DNA of 64,000 nucleotides from Colwellia sp. C2M11 (GTDB taxonomy: Bacteria; Pseudomonadota; Gammaproteobacteria; Enterobacterales; Alteromonadaceae), in assembly GCF_018860915.1 (NCBI RefSeq), contig NZ_JAHKQD010000053.1, positions 1 to 64,000 on the forward strand. Direction: 5' to 3'. Under the pieces are notes generated by a model, which had not been told where the DNA came from, did not search any database, and worked only from the letters and a program-made list of their open reading frames with translations. How positions within the stretch are numbered: position 1 is the stretch's first letter; each line of letters opens with the position of its first letter. This document shows positions 55,472-64,000 of this stretch, in pieces. The position numbers were made by a program, and so were the translations under genes.

Positions 55472-57442
55472 TTGACTAGCATTACACCAGAATTAAACGA
55501 ATCTATGCAACGTGATGCTGCAACATTGCTCTACGGCAATGCAGTTGCAGGTATAACCATCAGCGCTATCACCTCTAGTTTTTTGGCATTTGCTTTTAAT
55601 AATCCTGACACTTCCACATTTCAGCTCATCTGGTGGTGTGGCATGAGTTTGTTGCTCACGGCTAGGATGGCGGATGTAATTTGGTGGAAAACCAAATTAC
55701 ATAACACTAAATTCGATGGTCAAAAAGCCGTTAATCGCTTTATTCTAGGTGTAAACCCTACCGCTATCATGTGGTCAATATATTTAGTTTATATGACGAT
55801 ATATAATAACGGCATTGAATTAACAACTTCAATTATTGCTGTTGGTTCAATGGCTGGTGGCTCTGCGACGGTTCTATCGGGTCATAAAAAAACAGCATTA
55901 TTCTATTCCTTTATATTACTCGCGCCTGGCTCTTTAGGGTTGATAGTATCCGATATTTTTGCTCTAAAAATACTTGGTATTCTTGGTTTTTCCTTTTGTA
56001 TCGTTATGATACTCATCTCAAAAAAATCTGCTGATTTTACACTTAATACTATAATGTTAAAAAATGAAAACTTGGCATTAATTCAAGAGATGGAAGAAAA
56101 AGTTAAACAACGAACACAAAAAATTTACGAACTTTCTAATCTTGACCCTCTGACCGGACTATACAATCGAGCCGCTTTTTTAAGTCATTTAAAAGCTATT
56201 ATTGAGCAATCTTCTAAAAAGTCAGCTGAACACCCCCAAAAAAATATTGCTCTATTATTTATTGATTTAGATAACTTTAAAAATATCAATGATTCCATTG
56301 GTCATAAAGCAGGTGACCAAATTTTAAGAGAAACTTCCGGACGCCTAAAACAAGAAAACCTTAATAACGCTCTTGTTTGCCGCTGGGGTGGAGATGAGTT
56401 TCTTATTGCCCTCCCTAATACAGGAGAGGAAAGTGCCATTAAGCAGTCATTACAGTTAATAAAAGAGCTTTCAGCACCCCACTGTATTGATAATAGTATT
56501 TTAACTGTTGGAGCAACTATAGGTATCGCACTATATCCGGATCATGCCACAACGGAAGATAGTCTTATTCAATCAGCCGATATGGCGATGTACTTTCAAA
56601 AGAAAAAAGCTCGTTCAACTGTCGGTGTATTTTCAGAACAAATGGAAAAACTTTACTCACACGAACTTTATTTAAAAAATGAACTTACTAAGGCTATTGA
56701 TAATCAACAACTACGCTTGGTTTTTCAACCTTTAGTTTTATCGAGTAATCATCATATTTTTGCCTTTGAAGCGCTTTTACGCTGGCAAGTAAAAGGCGAG
56801 AATATCACGCCGGATGAATTTATTCCGATTGCAGAGCAATATGGTTTAATACATGAAATAGGTGCATGGGTACTTCAACACGCTTGTATGGAAGCGAGTC
56901 GATGGGAGAGAAAACTACAACTAGCTATTTCAGTTAATGTTTCAGTCATTCAGTTTAAAGATGATAACTTTATAAATATTGTTGAAAATGCTCTTTCAAC
57001 GAGTAAGTTGCCAGCAGAATTGTTGCATATAGAAATTACCGAATCCGTTTTTTCGGCAGATACCAACTCTATTTTGAATCAAATAAAACGTCTTCAAGCG
57101 CTCGGAATTAAAGTCTCGATTGATGACTTTGGCACAGGATATTCTTCGCTTTCTGTTATGCAAGATTTAGCGGTAAACACAGTTAAAATTGATCGATCAT
57201 TTGTAAACAACTTGAATGGTAATGGCCATGCTATCATTTCAGCAGTAATGGATATCGCTTCCTCATTAAATTTCTTAGTTGTTGCTGAAGGTGTTGAAAC
57301 CGAAGAACAAGCACAAGAACTTACTAAATTAGGTGTCCACTTTCTTCAAGGTTTCTACTTTTCTAAACCCATTGAAACTGTAGATATTCTCGATTTTTTA
57401 AATAGTAAGATGAAAGGATTAACCCCTCTACCTTTACCGTAA
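55472..57442 (+). CDS. GGDEF-EAL cyclic-di-GMP enzyme with MASE-like membrane domain
   Basis: 656 residues from TTG 55472 (GAGG 7 bp upstream; no ATG fits the domain start). About six membrane helices (residues 15-190) form an N-terminal sensor. A short coiled coil (MEEKVKQRTQKIYELS) leads to GGDEF with WGGDEF at 305-310, then EAL at 433-435 (FAFEALLRWQ) with DDFGTGYSS. Both active motifs are intact, so it could make or degrade c-di-GMP. It stands alone; the ligand of the sensor is unknown. Confidence 0.92.
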   Translation: MTSITPELNESMQRDAATLLYGNAVAGITISAITSSFLAFAFNNPDTSTFQLIWWCGMSLLLTARMADVIWWKTKLHNTKFDGQKAVNRFILGVNPTAIMWSIYLVYMTIYNNGIELTTSIIAVGSMAGGSATVLSGHKKTALFYSFILLAPGSLGLIVSDIFALKILGILGFSFCIVMILISKKSADFTLNTIMLKNENLALIQEMEEKVKQRTQKIYELSNLDPLTGLYNRAAFLSHLKAIIEQSSKKSAEHPQKNIALLFIDLDNFKNINDSIGHKAGDQILRETSGRLKQENLNNALVCRWGGDEFLIALPNTGEESAIKQSLQLIKELSAPHCIDNSILTVGATIGIALYPDHATTEDSLIQSADMAMYFQKKKARSTVGVFSEQMEKLYSHELYLKNELTKAIDNQQLRLVFQPLVLSSNHHIFAFEALLRWQVKGENITPDEFIPIAEQYGLIHEIGAWVLQHACMEASRWERKLQLAISVNVSVIQFKDDNFINIVENALSTSKLPAELLHIEITESVFSADTNSILNQIKRLQALGIKVSIDDFGTGYSSLSVMQDLAVNTVKIDRSFVNNLNGNGHAIISAVMDIASSLNFLVVAEGVETEEQAQELTKLGVHFLQGFYFSKPIETVDILDFLNSKMKGLTPLPLP

Positions 57443-57510
57443 CTTTTACTAACTTTACCTTTTTTAGCTTGTGTGAATAGATATTACTTACTCACATCAT
57501 AAAACATGGC

Positions 57511-58959
57511 CTAATCAGTAACTTTTATTATTTTAGGGAAGTAAATATCAAATCGAGTGCCAGTACCAATTTCACTTGTACATAATATTCTTCCTTGCAA
57601 TTTATCAGTCACAAGATTATGCAGTATATGAAGTCCTAAACCTGTACCACCTTCACCTCTTTTGGTAGTAAAAAAAGGGGCAAAAATATGAATTTTATCT
57701 ATTTCAGAAATACCACAGCCATCATCCTCAAAAGAAAAATGTATTTCATTGTCAGAAGACTCTTTAACAGAAATAGATATTATTCCGGCCTCTTTATCTT
57801 GGAAAGCATGATTAATTGCATTAGTGACAAGATTAGTAAATATTTGACTAAATACCCCACCATAAATACTAGCTTGTATGTCATTATCACAACATAGTTT
57901 AAACTTAATATTAGCGCTTTGGGTAACAGGAACTAAACTCACTAATATCTGTTCAATGTATGGCTTTAATTTAATATTTTGCAATTCATCTACGAACTGA
58001 TCTACAGATACCTCTTTAAAGCTTTTCACTAACTTCGCTGTTCGTGAAAGATTATTCATCACCAACGTATTACTCTTTTCCATTTCCGCAATAAAATGAT
58101 CAAATTTACTCTTAGTTAACTCTTGATCTTCATAAGATTTCCTGAGCATACCTAAGGTATCCCCTAAATACGAATTAGCGGTAATACTTATGCCAATTGG
58201 GGTATTAATTTCATGGGCCATACCGGCAACCATAATGGTTAACGATTCAATTCGTTCAGATTGTATAAGTGCATTACGTTGCTTTTCTTCTTCTAAATTA
58301 GTCTTTGTTATTAATAGTAATTGATAATCTTGAGCAACACTATTTGAAAGAATTAACCCAATTAAAGGCACAATAAAAGCTTTGGTAATCAAAATACTAA
58401 TAACAATAAAGAAAAGTACCCTTACGGTTTTACTCACTAAAGGTTCAAATCTCATTCCACTGTATTCAAACTCATTAATTCCTTGATAAAGAAAATGTGT
58501 AAGTGCTTTTTTATCAAACACCGCTGCGTCGAATTCTTGCACTTTCTGAAGAAGATTATCCGCAACAGCAAGATCGTCATGACACACTTGCAGGATATTT
58601 TTAGTCCCTATCAACTTCATTATCAATATTTCAAAAGAGCCAATAAGTTCTATACATTTAATAGGTTGCTCTCTCACCAACATTATATCTTTTCGTACAT
58701 CATTGGTAGATACCGAGTCAACTTCAAATGATTTTACAGTTTTCACTAACTGGGTAATATATTTTTGATGAAAGTAGTTTAACTCATGCATTTTTCCGCC
58801 TATTTGAATTTCGTACGCACCAATAATACTTATTAAACTTGAAATGATAATAAGAAAATTTACGATATTCAGTTTCATAGATACAGAAAAACGCTGAGTT
58901 TTCTCTGTACCATTGGACTTTAATTTATTTTTCGTCCAGATAGTATTTTTAAAAATCAT
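57511..58959 (-). CDS. membrane sensor histidine kinase
   Basis: 482 residues. Helices at about 29-47 and 185-210 flank a periplasmic sensor of about 135 residues. H-box MVAGMAHEINTPIGIS, then N-box QIFTNLVTNAINHAF, G1 FEDDGCGIS, F/G2 FFTTKRGEGGTGLGLHILHNLV: an HPK4-type kinase with a complete ATP site. No receiver or response regulator gene is adjacent, so it is an orphan. It points toward the GGDEF-EAL gene (convergent). Confidence 0.9.
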   Translation of the reverse strand: MIFKNTIWTKNKLKSNGTEKTQRFSVSMKLNIVNFLIIISSLISIIGAYEIQIGGKMHELNYFHQKYITQLVKTVKSFEVDSVSTNDVRKDIMLVREQPIKCIELIGSFEILIMKLIGTKNILQVCHDDLAVADNLLQKVQEFDAAVFDKKALTHFLYQGINEFEYSGMRFEPLVSKTVRVLFFIVISILITKAFIVPLIGLILSNSVAQDYQLLLITKTNLEEEKQRNALIQSERIESLTIMVAGMAHEINTPIGISITANSYLGDTLGMLRKSYEDQELTKSKFDHFIAEMEKSNTLVMNNLSRTAKLVKSFKEVSVDQFVDELQNIKLKPYIEQILVSLVPVTQSANIKFKLCCDNDIQASIYGGVFSQIFTNLVTNAINHAFQDKEAGIISISVKESSDNEIHFSFEDDGCGISEIDKIHIFAPFFTTKRGEGGTGLGLHILHNLVTDKLQGRILCTSEIGTGTRFDIYFPKIIKVTD

Positions 58960-59366
58960 GTAATGCCATTCAAGGTTATCTGCTCACTAGATTAAAAGTC
59001 ATTTTAAAAATAACCTTGGTAGGAGTATTTATCAGATATAATTAATATTGTAGGCTAGTGAATATACGAAGTAATGACTTTATCAATACTAGCTTTTTAA
59101 AAGCATAGTTGTCTTTTAACAATTTTCCAGTATTTATATATCATTGAAATAAAAATTTATTTTTGAATAAAAAATATAACTAACCTATTAGTTAATAATG
59201 AGCTTAGTACTTTTATTGATTTTTACAAAAAATACGACCATGATATGAAAAATCACCTCGGTAATCTTGAGTTACTTTTCACTTGAATAATTATTTAATA
59301 TTGTGCTTAATATTATTCCGCCTCTTGTTTACTTAATTTTTCCTTATTAATTAGTAGAGTTATTTT
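58960..59366. other. gene-free AT-rich spacer
   Basis: 407 bp between two divergent genes. It is very AT-rich, no RNA gene or repeat is recognised, and a stop codon (TAG 59355) closes the following reading frame. Confidence 0.4.
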
Positions 59367-60476
59367 ATCAATCATCAAGATCAAGCAAGTAGCCAAGACA
59401 TCCCCTTTGATAGTCCATCCTTAACAAGCTCACTTGCCAATACAAAGCTCAAATTCGCTACATTCAATTTATTTAATTACCTTGAACCACCGAATGCCGC
59501 TTATGAGTTCGAACGTATTTTTAGTGCTGAACAATGGCAAAAAAAACAACGTTGGATTAGTGAATATTTAGACGAATATCGACCGGATATTATTGGCTTT
59601 CAAGAAGTATTTAGCCCTAATTCATTAAAAGAGCTAGTGGCGAGTCAAGGATATCAATATTTTGCCGTGGTTGATCAACCTCAAGTAATTGATGATTTTA
59701 TTTATCAGCGTCCTGTTGTCGCTATTGCCTCTCGTTACCCTATTATTGAAGTATTTTCGGTAGAGCCTAACATTGAGTTTGCCCAAAAATTAGGCTTAAC
59801 CGATCAGTTTTCTTTTAGTCGTAGAGTATTACGAGCAACAATTGATATTCCTCATTTAGGCAATTGTGATTGTTATGTTGTGCATTTTAAGTCTAAACGT
59901 TCAATGATTGAACTGAATGAGCACAATAATAACTTCTCACCTGAGCAGACCATTATTGAAAGTCTAAAAGCACAAATAGCCGGTAGCTGGGGCTCAACAG
60001 TGCAACGTGGCAGTGAAGCAACATTATTAATGATGGATATGATACAGCGCCGTGAAGAAACGAATCAACCAATGGTATTAATGGGTGATTTTAATAATAC
60101 CTTAGCCGATGGGGTGTTAAGCCATATACTCACCAACACTTTACGGTTTGTCTCAACCATTGATCGTGATGCCTATCTGGCTAAGTATTGCTTACATGAT
60201 GCTTGGGATTTATATCAAGCTGTGCTTGCCAATGAAGGAAAAACTGTTAACAAAGCTGAAGAAACGCGCCCCCCAACACATTATTTTGGCGCAAGTAGCT
60301 CTGTACTTGATTACATTTTATTATCTTGTGAATTTGATGCTAATTATCACGACAGTCTTTATGCAGTTAGTGCACATGAAACTTACGATCGCCATTTAAT
60401 TAATCCCATTTTTGAACGTGATGGCGAAAGTACCGATCATGGCGTGGTCTTAGTATCGCTTACATTAAGATCATAA
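59367..60476 (+). CDS. endonuclease/exonuclease/phosphatase family protein, start unclear
   Basis: EEP-fold phosphodiesterase. The frame is open from 59358 to the stop at 60476 and encodes the family's first strand and metal-binding Glu before any usual start codon: LKFATFNLFNYLEPP (from about 59445) and PDIIGFQEVFS (Glu). Later landmarks are VLMGDFNNTLADG, YVVHFKSKR, STDHGVVLV and a YIL LSCEFD-type segment. The first GTG, 59637, would cut off about 90 residues including the catalytic Glu, so it is unlikely. ATC 59367 is the best upstream candidate. It is either a non-standard start or a gene that has lost its ATG. Confidence 0.7.
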   Translation: MNHQDQASSQDIPFDSPSLTSSLANTKLKFATFNLFNYLEPPNAAYEFERIFSAEQWQKKQRWISEYLDEYRPDIIGFQEVFSPNSLKELVASQGYQYFAVVDQPQVIDDFIYQRPVVAIASRYPIIEVFSVEPNIEFAQKLGLTDQFSFSRRVLRATIDIPHLGNCDCYVVHFKSKRSMIELNEHNNNFSPEQTIIESLKAQIAGSWGSTVQRGSEATLLMMDMIQRREETNQPMVLMGDFNNTLADGVLSHILTNTLRFVSTIDRDAYLAKYCLHDAWDLYQAVLANEGKTVNKAEETRPPTHYFGASSSVLDYILLSCEFDANYHDSLYAVSAHETYDRHLINPIFERDGESTDHGVVLVSLTLRS

Positions 60477-60686
60477 TGGTTAATTATTGCTAATTAATCC
60501 TCACAACTAGTCATATTTATTGTTATATAGTGACTAAATAGTAAGAAGCTAAGGCACAAATGTTGATATAATCTCAATAACTAGCGACTAGTGCTATTTT
60601 ATATCAACACTGATAAATATCATTACTGTATTCTGATAGCTATCAAATATTCTATTTTATCTTCGACATAACTCAACGAGACTGCA

Positions 60687-61565
60687 ATGCCCTACTTACT
60701 TTTAATACTGACCACTTTATTTTGGGCAGGAAATTTTGTTATAGGACGAGCAATGCACTCAGTATTGCCACCTATTGTTATGGCGGAGCTTCGTTGGACA
60801 TTAGCATTGGTGATTCTATTGCCTTTTTTAATACCAAGGCTTATTAAGCAGAAAGCTGTAATATTAACTCATTGGAAAATGCTGACGGTATTTTCAATAT
60901 TTAGCGTTGCTTGTTTCAATACCTTTATTTATATCGGTCTTACTAGTACAAATGCCTCTAATGCCACAATACTACAATCAGCTATCCCAATATTTATACT
61001 AATATTATCTTCAGTATGGTTAAAAGAACGTGTTTCTCTTCAGCAATGGATCGGAGTTACTATTTCGTTAATTGGCGTTTTAATGCTGATAACTCAAGGT
61101 CAAATATCTAACCTACTTTCATTGTCATTTAATGTTGGTGATTTATATGTATTAACCGGTGTACTCTGCTGGGCTATTTATTCATTATTATTACGCTGGC
61201 GCCCTGCTGAACTTGATGGTTTTACTTTTTTTGGGGTAACAGTGCTTATTGGTTCACTCATATTACTGCCTTTTTCTGCGGTAGAATTTTACTTTGCTGA
61301 GCATATTGTATGGGGAAATAAAAGCACATACGCGGTGCTCTACATGGCGATTTTCCCTTCTATCCTTGCTTATATTTTTTGGAACAAAGGTGTTGCCGAT
61401 ATAGGCGCAGTAAAAGCAGGGCTATTTATTCATTTAATGCCGTTATTTGGATTGTTACTCTCTTCAATTTTTCTGAACGAGAAAATTCATAGCTTTCATA
61501 TTGTCGGTATTCTTTTTATCTTTTCAGGTATTTATTTAGCAATAAAAGCCAAGTTAATTCAGTGA
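60687..61565 (+). CDS. EamA/DMT-family exporter
   Basis: 292 residues, ten membrane helices in two EamA repeats. The first repeat starts LLLILTTLFWAGNFVIGRAMHSVLPPIVMAELRWTLALVILLPF and contains TSTNASNATILQSAIPIFILILSSVWLKERVSLQQWIG; the second starts DLYVLTGVLCWAIYSLLLRWRP and ends VGILFIFSGIYLAIK. It is a drug/metabolite transporter, and its substrate cannot be told. A single gene. Confidence 0.88.
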   Translation: MPYLLLILTTLFWAGNFVIGRAMHSVLPPIVMAELRWTLALVILLPFLIPRLIKQKAVILTHWKMLTVFSIFSVACFNTFIYIGLTSTNASNATILQSAIPIFILILSSVWLKERVSLQQWIGVTISLIGVLMLITQGQISNLLSLSFNVGDLYVLTGVLCWAIYSLLLRWRPAELDGFTFFGVTVLIGSLILLPFSAVEFYFAEHIVWGNKSTYAVLYMAIFPSILAYIFWNKGVADIGAVKAGLFIHLMPLFGLLLSSIFLNEKIHSFHIVGILFIFSGIYLAIKAKLIQ

Positions 61566-61643
61566 TACTGTTTCCCCCCTTTAATAACGATGTCCGGTAT
61601 TTACTTTTATAGGAATAACTGCACGACTAGAATAACTGCACGA

Positions 61644-62291
61644 TTAATAGCGCATTGCATCTTTTTCTTTAAAAGAAGCAATCAAATCATTAAGCGCTTT
61701 TTCACGTTCAGGTTTTGACTCGTTAGGCACTAATCGACAAAACTTTACCGCCTCTATTGCACGGTCATCGCCATAAAGCGTTAATACTTGCTCTAAAAAG
61801 TCTTTATTTAATGAAAAAGTAGTGCTTAAGTAATCCAACATAGTAATAAAGCTTGTAAAAGTCAGGCCATCAAATACAAAATTCTCATCCACTACTGTAT
61901 TTTCAATAGGAACACCATCAATAGATAATTCCCAACCACTAAAATTAACACGCTCTCGAGCAATCAAGAACATTTTCCAACCACTCTTTTTAAAGCCATC
62001 GAAGGCACTGCCAGTTAGCTCAGACTCTTGCAGCTCTTTTTCGGTCCAATTAGCCCCTATCGCTAACGCTTTAGCACTTTGTTTTACTATTTTATCTTTA
62101 ATAAGCTTTTCAAGTATTACAAGTGCACTTGATTCGTTATGGCATCGGTAAGATTTACATTCATCACAAATTGGCATATTGACTGCTTGGCGTGTCTTTA
62201 ATGTAGTCACAATCGTTTGGTGAGACCCTTCACCACAAAACCAACAAGTAAAACGACAATCGAAGGGGATATCAAGATTTAGTACATGCAT
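61644..62291 (-). CDS. Cys-rich (possible zinc-binding) protein, unknown
   Basis: 215 residues. The N-terminus has two CxxC-like pairs, CRFTCWFCGEGSHQT and CDECKSYRCH, a likely zinc ribbon or knuckle. The rest is mostly helical and acidic, with WTEKELQESELTGSAFDGFKKSGWKMFLIARERVNFSGWELSIDG and a C-terminal helix LNDLIASFKEKDAMRY. There is no signal peptide. The family is not recognised; it looks like a HNH- or restriction-associated Cys pattern but has no nuclease motif. Confidence 0.65.
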   Translation of the reverse strand: MHVLNLDIPFDCRFTCWFCGEGSHQTIVTTLKTRQAVNMPICDECKSYRCHNESSALVILEKLIKDKIVKQSAKALAIGANWTEKELQESELTGSAFDGFKKSGWKMFLIARERVNFSGWELSIDGVPIENTVVDENFVFDGLTFTSFITMLDYLSTTFSLNKDFLEQVLTLYGDDRAIEAVKFCRLVPNESKPEREKALNDLIASFKEKDAMRY

Positions 62292-62495
62292 ACAATATTG
62301 CTCATTTTAGATTACCGCAAAGGCATTACTCGTTAGTTAGCTGCTATTTATTATATAGCGTCGTAAATATAAAACACTATCGGTTTATCGATTAAATCCA
62401 GGACAACAAACGACTTATTAAAAAATCACCTTAAAACTTAAGGTATTTATTCTATTGCCGATACATAATTAACATCAACTTAGCATTAAAAAATC

Positions 62496-64000
62496 ATGAT
62501 TAACAATGTACTAAATAGCTCATCTAGCTTAGTAACATCTGTTGCCCAACCAATCAATGATATAGCTCACACTCTCACCGATGAGCTTAAAAATATTGCA
62601 CCAGAAATAGCTCAAGAGCTGCTAAGTCAATTTGACCAAGAAAAAGTTGAAACATTACTCAAAAAAGAATTTGCCTCTATCCTTACGTTAACGAGTCAAC
62701 CGGTCACTGTTAACTATGATATTTCCCCTGAAGAATTAGCGATGCGTACTGTATTAACCAGCCAGCAGGAAGGATTGGATAAGAACGAGAATAGCGAAGA
62801 GTTAATGAAACGTTTGAATAAGTCGGTAAAAAACATCCACGGCGCTTACGCAAATACTAGTGATATCTTATCGCGTTTAGGGCAGCTAGGTCATGAACAA
62901 AAGTCATTTTTAGCATCCAGTGAACAGCGTGTTGAACGAATGTTAGACCCGTTAATGGAAAGCAGCTATCGCGAAATAAATGAGGGTGACGACAGCAATC
63001 GTTTTGAACTGTCAGTAAAAACTAAAGAAGGCGATATTGTTAATATAATCTTTAACTCTGCTCAAGGTTATGACGAAGATACAGGTGAAGCGGTTGATAG
63101 TTTTGGTATTAGTTATGAAGTTGAAGGAGATTTGTCAGAGGTTGAGCATCAAGCACTCAACCAAATATTGTTAGAAGTTGGCGAAATGGCTGATGAATTT
63201 TTTAAAGTCAGTGCAAACTCTTTTGGGCAAAGTTCATACACTAAATATGTACCTCCAGGCCAAGCTGAATTTAACCTAGATTTTTTAGCTAATTTCAATA
63301 ATGAGCAATTATCTGGCTTTGACATTGCTTTTTCGACTACTGAAAACCAACCTATTGCCGCTTTAGAAAATAGTTTTGAGCTAAGTTACAATTTTGATGA
63401 AAAACACAATACACAAGCGCTTTCGTTTAAGTCAAACGCTGGCGTTACCGAAATAGATTTTTCATTAGATATGTCTATTTTTGGTGGTAAAGACGTAGAC
63501 CAAATGCAGCAATACTTAAGCACATTAGACCAAAACCTTGAAGATAGCCGTTTTAATAGTAATGACAGCAAAGAAAACTCTGCATTTGGTAAGCAAAATG
63601 ATGCACGTATGCAGCAAGGTTTTGCTGTATTTAAAGACGCTTTTACCAGCATGTCATCAGCTGCCGAGCGCTATAGTAATATCGAGTCAGTCGCCGCTCG
63701 CGAATTCACTAATGGCAGAGAAATGGTCGCCGATTTAGTTGATAACATGGTGACTAATGATCCTCGTTATAAAGGTCTTGGTGAAGAAACTAATAACACA
63801 TTAGGCACGGGGATTTCTAAACTAGCCGATTTTAACGCTAAATTTTCATTTACGTCGGAGCCAGAAGGACTTCGACCTATACATCCTAAAAGTACTGTCG
63901 AATTAAGTCAGGTAACCGAGCACTATAAATCAGGTGAACTAAACGGCACAACGCAAAGTAAAACAGTTAACGCTCACTTTGATTATCAAGGTACCCGTCC
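62496..64000 (+). CDS. large unrecognised protein, cut by the window edge
   Basis: Open from ATG 62496 to the last base (501 codons), with no stop. It begins MINNVLNSSSSLVTSVAQPI and has no signal peptide. Acidic, Ser/Asn/Gln-rich, with helical parts (LADELKNIAPEIAQELLSQF-like start; QGFAVFKDAFTSMSSAAERYSNIESVAAREF) and two similar beta segments (NRFELSVKTKEGDIVNIIFNS; FELSYNFDEKHNTQALSF). It lacks known catalytic motifs. The shape is like flagellar or extracellular-structural proteins without a leader, but this is not a family call. Confidence 0.75.
   Translation, partial: MINNVLNSSSSLVTSVAQPINDIAHTLTDELKNIAPEIAQELLSQFDQEKVETLLKKEFASILTLTSQPVTVNYDISPEELAMRTVLTSQQEGLDKNENSEELMKRLNKSVKNIHGAYANTSDILSRLGQLGHEQKSFLASSEQRVERMLDPLMESSYREINEGDDSNRFELSVKTKEGDIVNIIFNSAQGYDEDTGEAVDSFGISYEVEGDLSEVEHQALNQILLEVGEMADEFFKVSANSFGQSSYTKYVPPGQAEFNLDFLANFNNEQLSGFDIAFSTTENQPIAALENSFELSYNFDEKHNTQALSFKSNAGVTEIDFSLDMSIFGGKDVDQMQQYLSTLDQNLEDSRFNSNDSKENSAFGKQNDARMQQGFAVFKDAFTSMSSAAERYSNIESVAAREFTNGREMVADLVDNMVTNDPRYKGLGEETNNTLGTGISKLADFNAKFSFTSEPEGLRPIHPKSTVELSQVTEHYKSGELNGTTQSKTVNAHFDYQGTR

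Overview
The window reads as chromosomal DNA of a low-GC marine gammaproteobacterium of the Alteromonadales, most likely Colwelliaceae (Colwellia or a close relative). The basis is the AT-rich coding, the gene orders uup / DUF3466 / rmf, ratA-rnfH opposite smpB-ssrA, and rpsP-rimM-trmD-rplS, and the abundance of TonB receptors. This is inference from gene content and order; no database search was possible.

Layout. 1-0.7 kb: three initiator tRNA-fMet genes in tandem plus two decayed tRNA 3' fragments. 0.9-9.4 kb: core genes rlmKL, a glutaredoxin-like protein, uup, a DUF3466 protein, an rmf copy that looks dead (two in-frame stops), rnfH, ratA and smpB, then tmRNA (ssrA) at 9.64-9.99 kb. 10-21 kb is an accessory region directly behind ssrA. 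It starts with a two-gene module (PHP-domain ATPase plus a small partner) lying between repeat elements. It continues as a string of integron-type cassettes with recognisable attC sites but no integrase in view. An IS1182-family element and the remnant of a second copy both sit in attC R' boxes.

21-40 kb is dedicated to uptake. A FecI-type sigma factor, a FecR-type anti-sigma and an STN-domain TonB receptor form a surface-signalling set. Then comes an amino-sugar locus: TonB receptor, tryptophan-halogenase-like protein, SapC-like protein, NagX-like membrane acyltransferase, NagP-type MFS permease, NagA, a ROK GlcNAc kinase and a GH109-type alpha-N-acetylgalactosaminidase. Together these could cross the outer membrane, trim terminal GalNAc/GlcNAc, import, phosphorylate and deacetylate the sugar. 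The deaminase NagB and a NagR-type regulator are not in the window.

40-64 kb is mostly ordinary chromosome: a DUF482 acyltransferase, a DUF938 methyltransferase, a peroxiredoxin, a META lipoprotein, the rpsP operon, an OMP-ygiW-qseBC-like signalling cluster, cstA, a PhyH dioxygenase, an M28 peptidase, a cyclophilin, HupE with a membrane-anchored partner, a GGDEF-EAL protein, a histidine kinase, an EEP-family phosphodiesterase without a normal start codon, an EamA exporter, a Cys-rich protein and an unrecognised large protein that runs off the right edge.

The most interesting parts are the attC-targeted IS1182 element, the PHP-ATPase module behind ssrA, the broken rmf, the receptor with a second signal peptide and ribosome-binding site inside it, and two related MITE-like intergenic repeats 36 kb apart.
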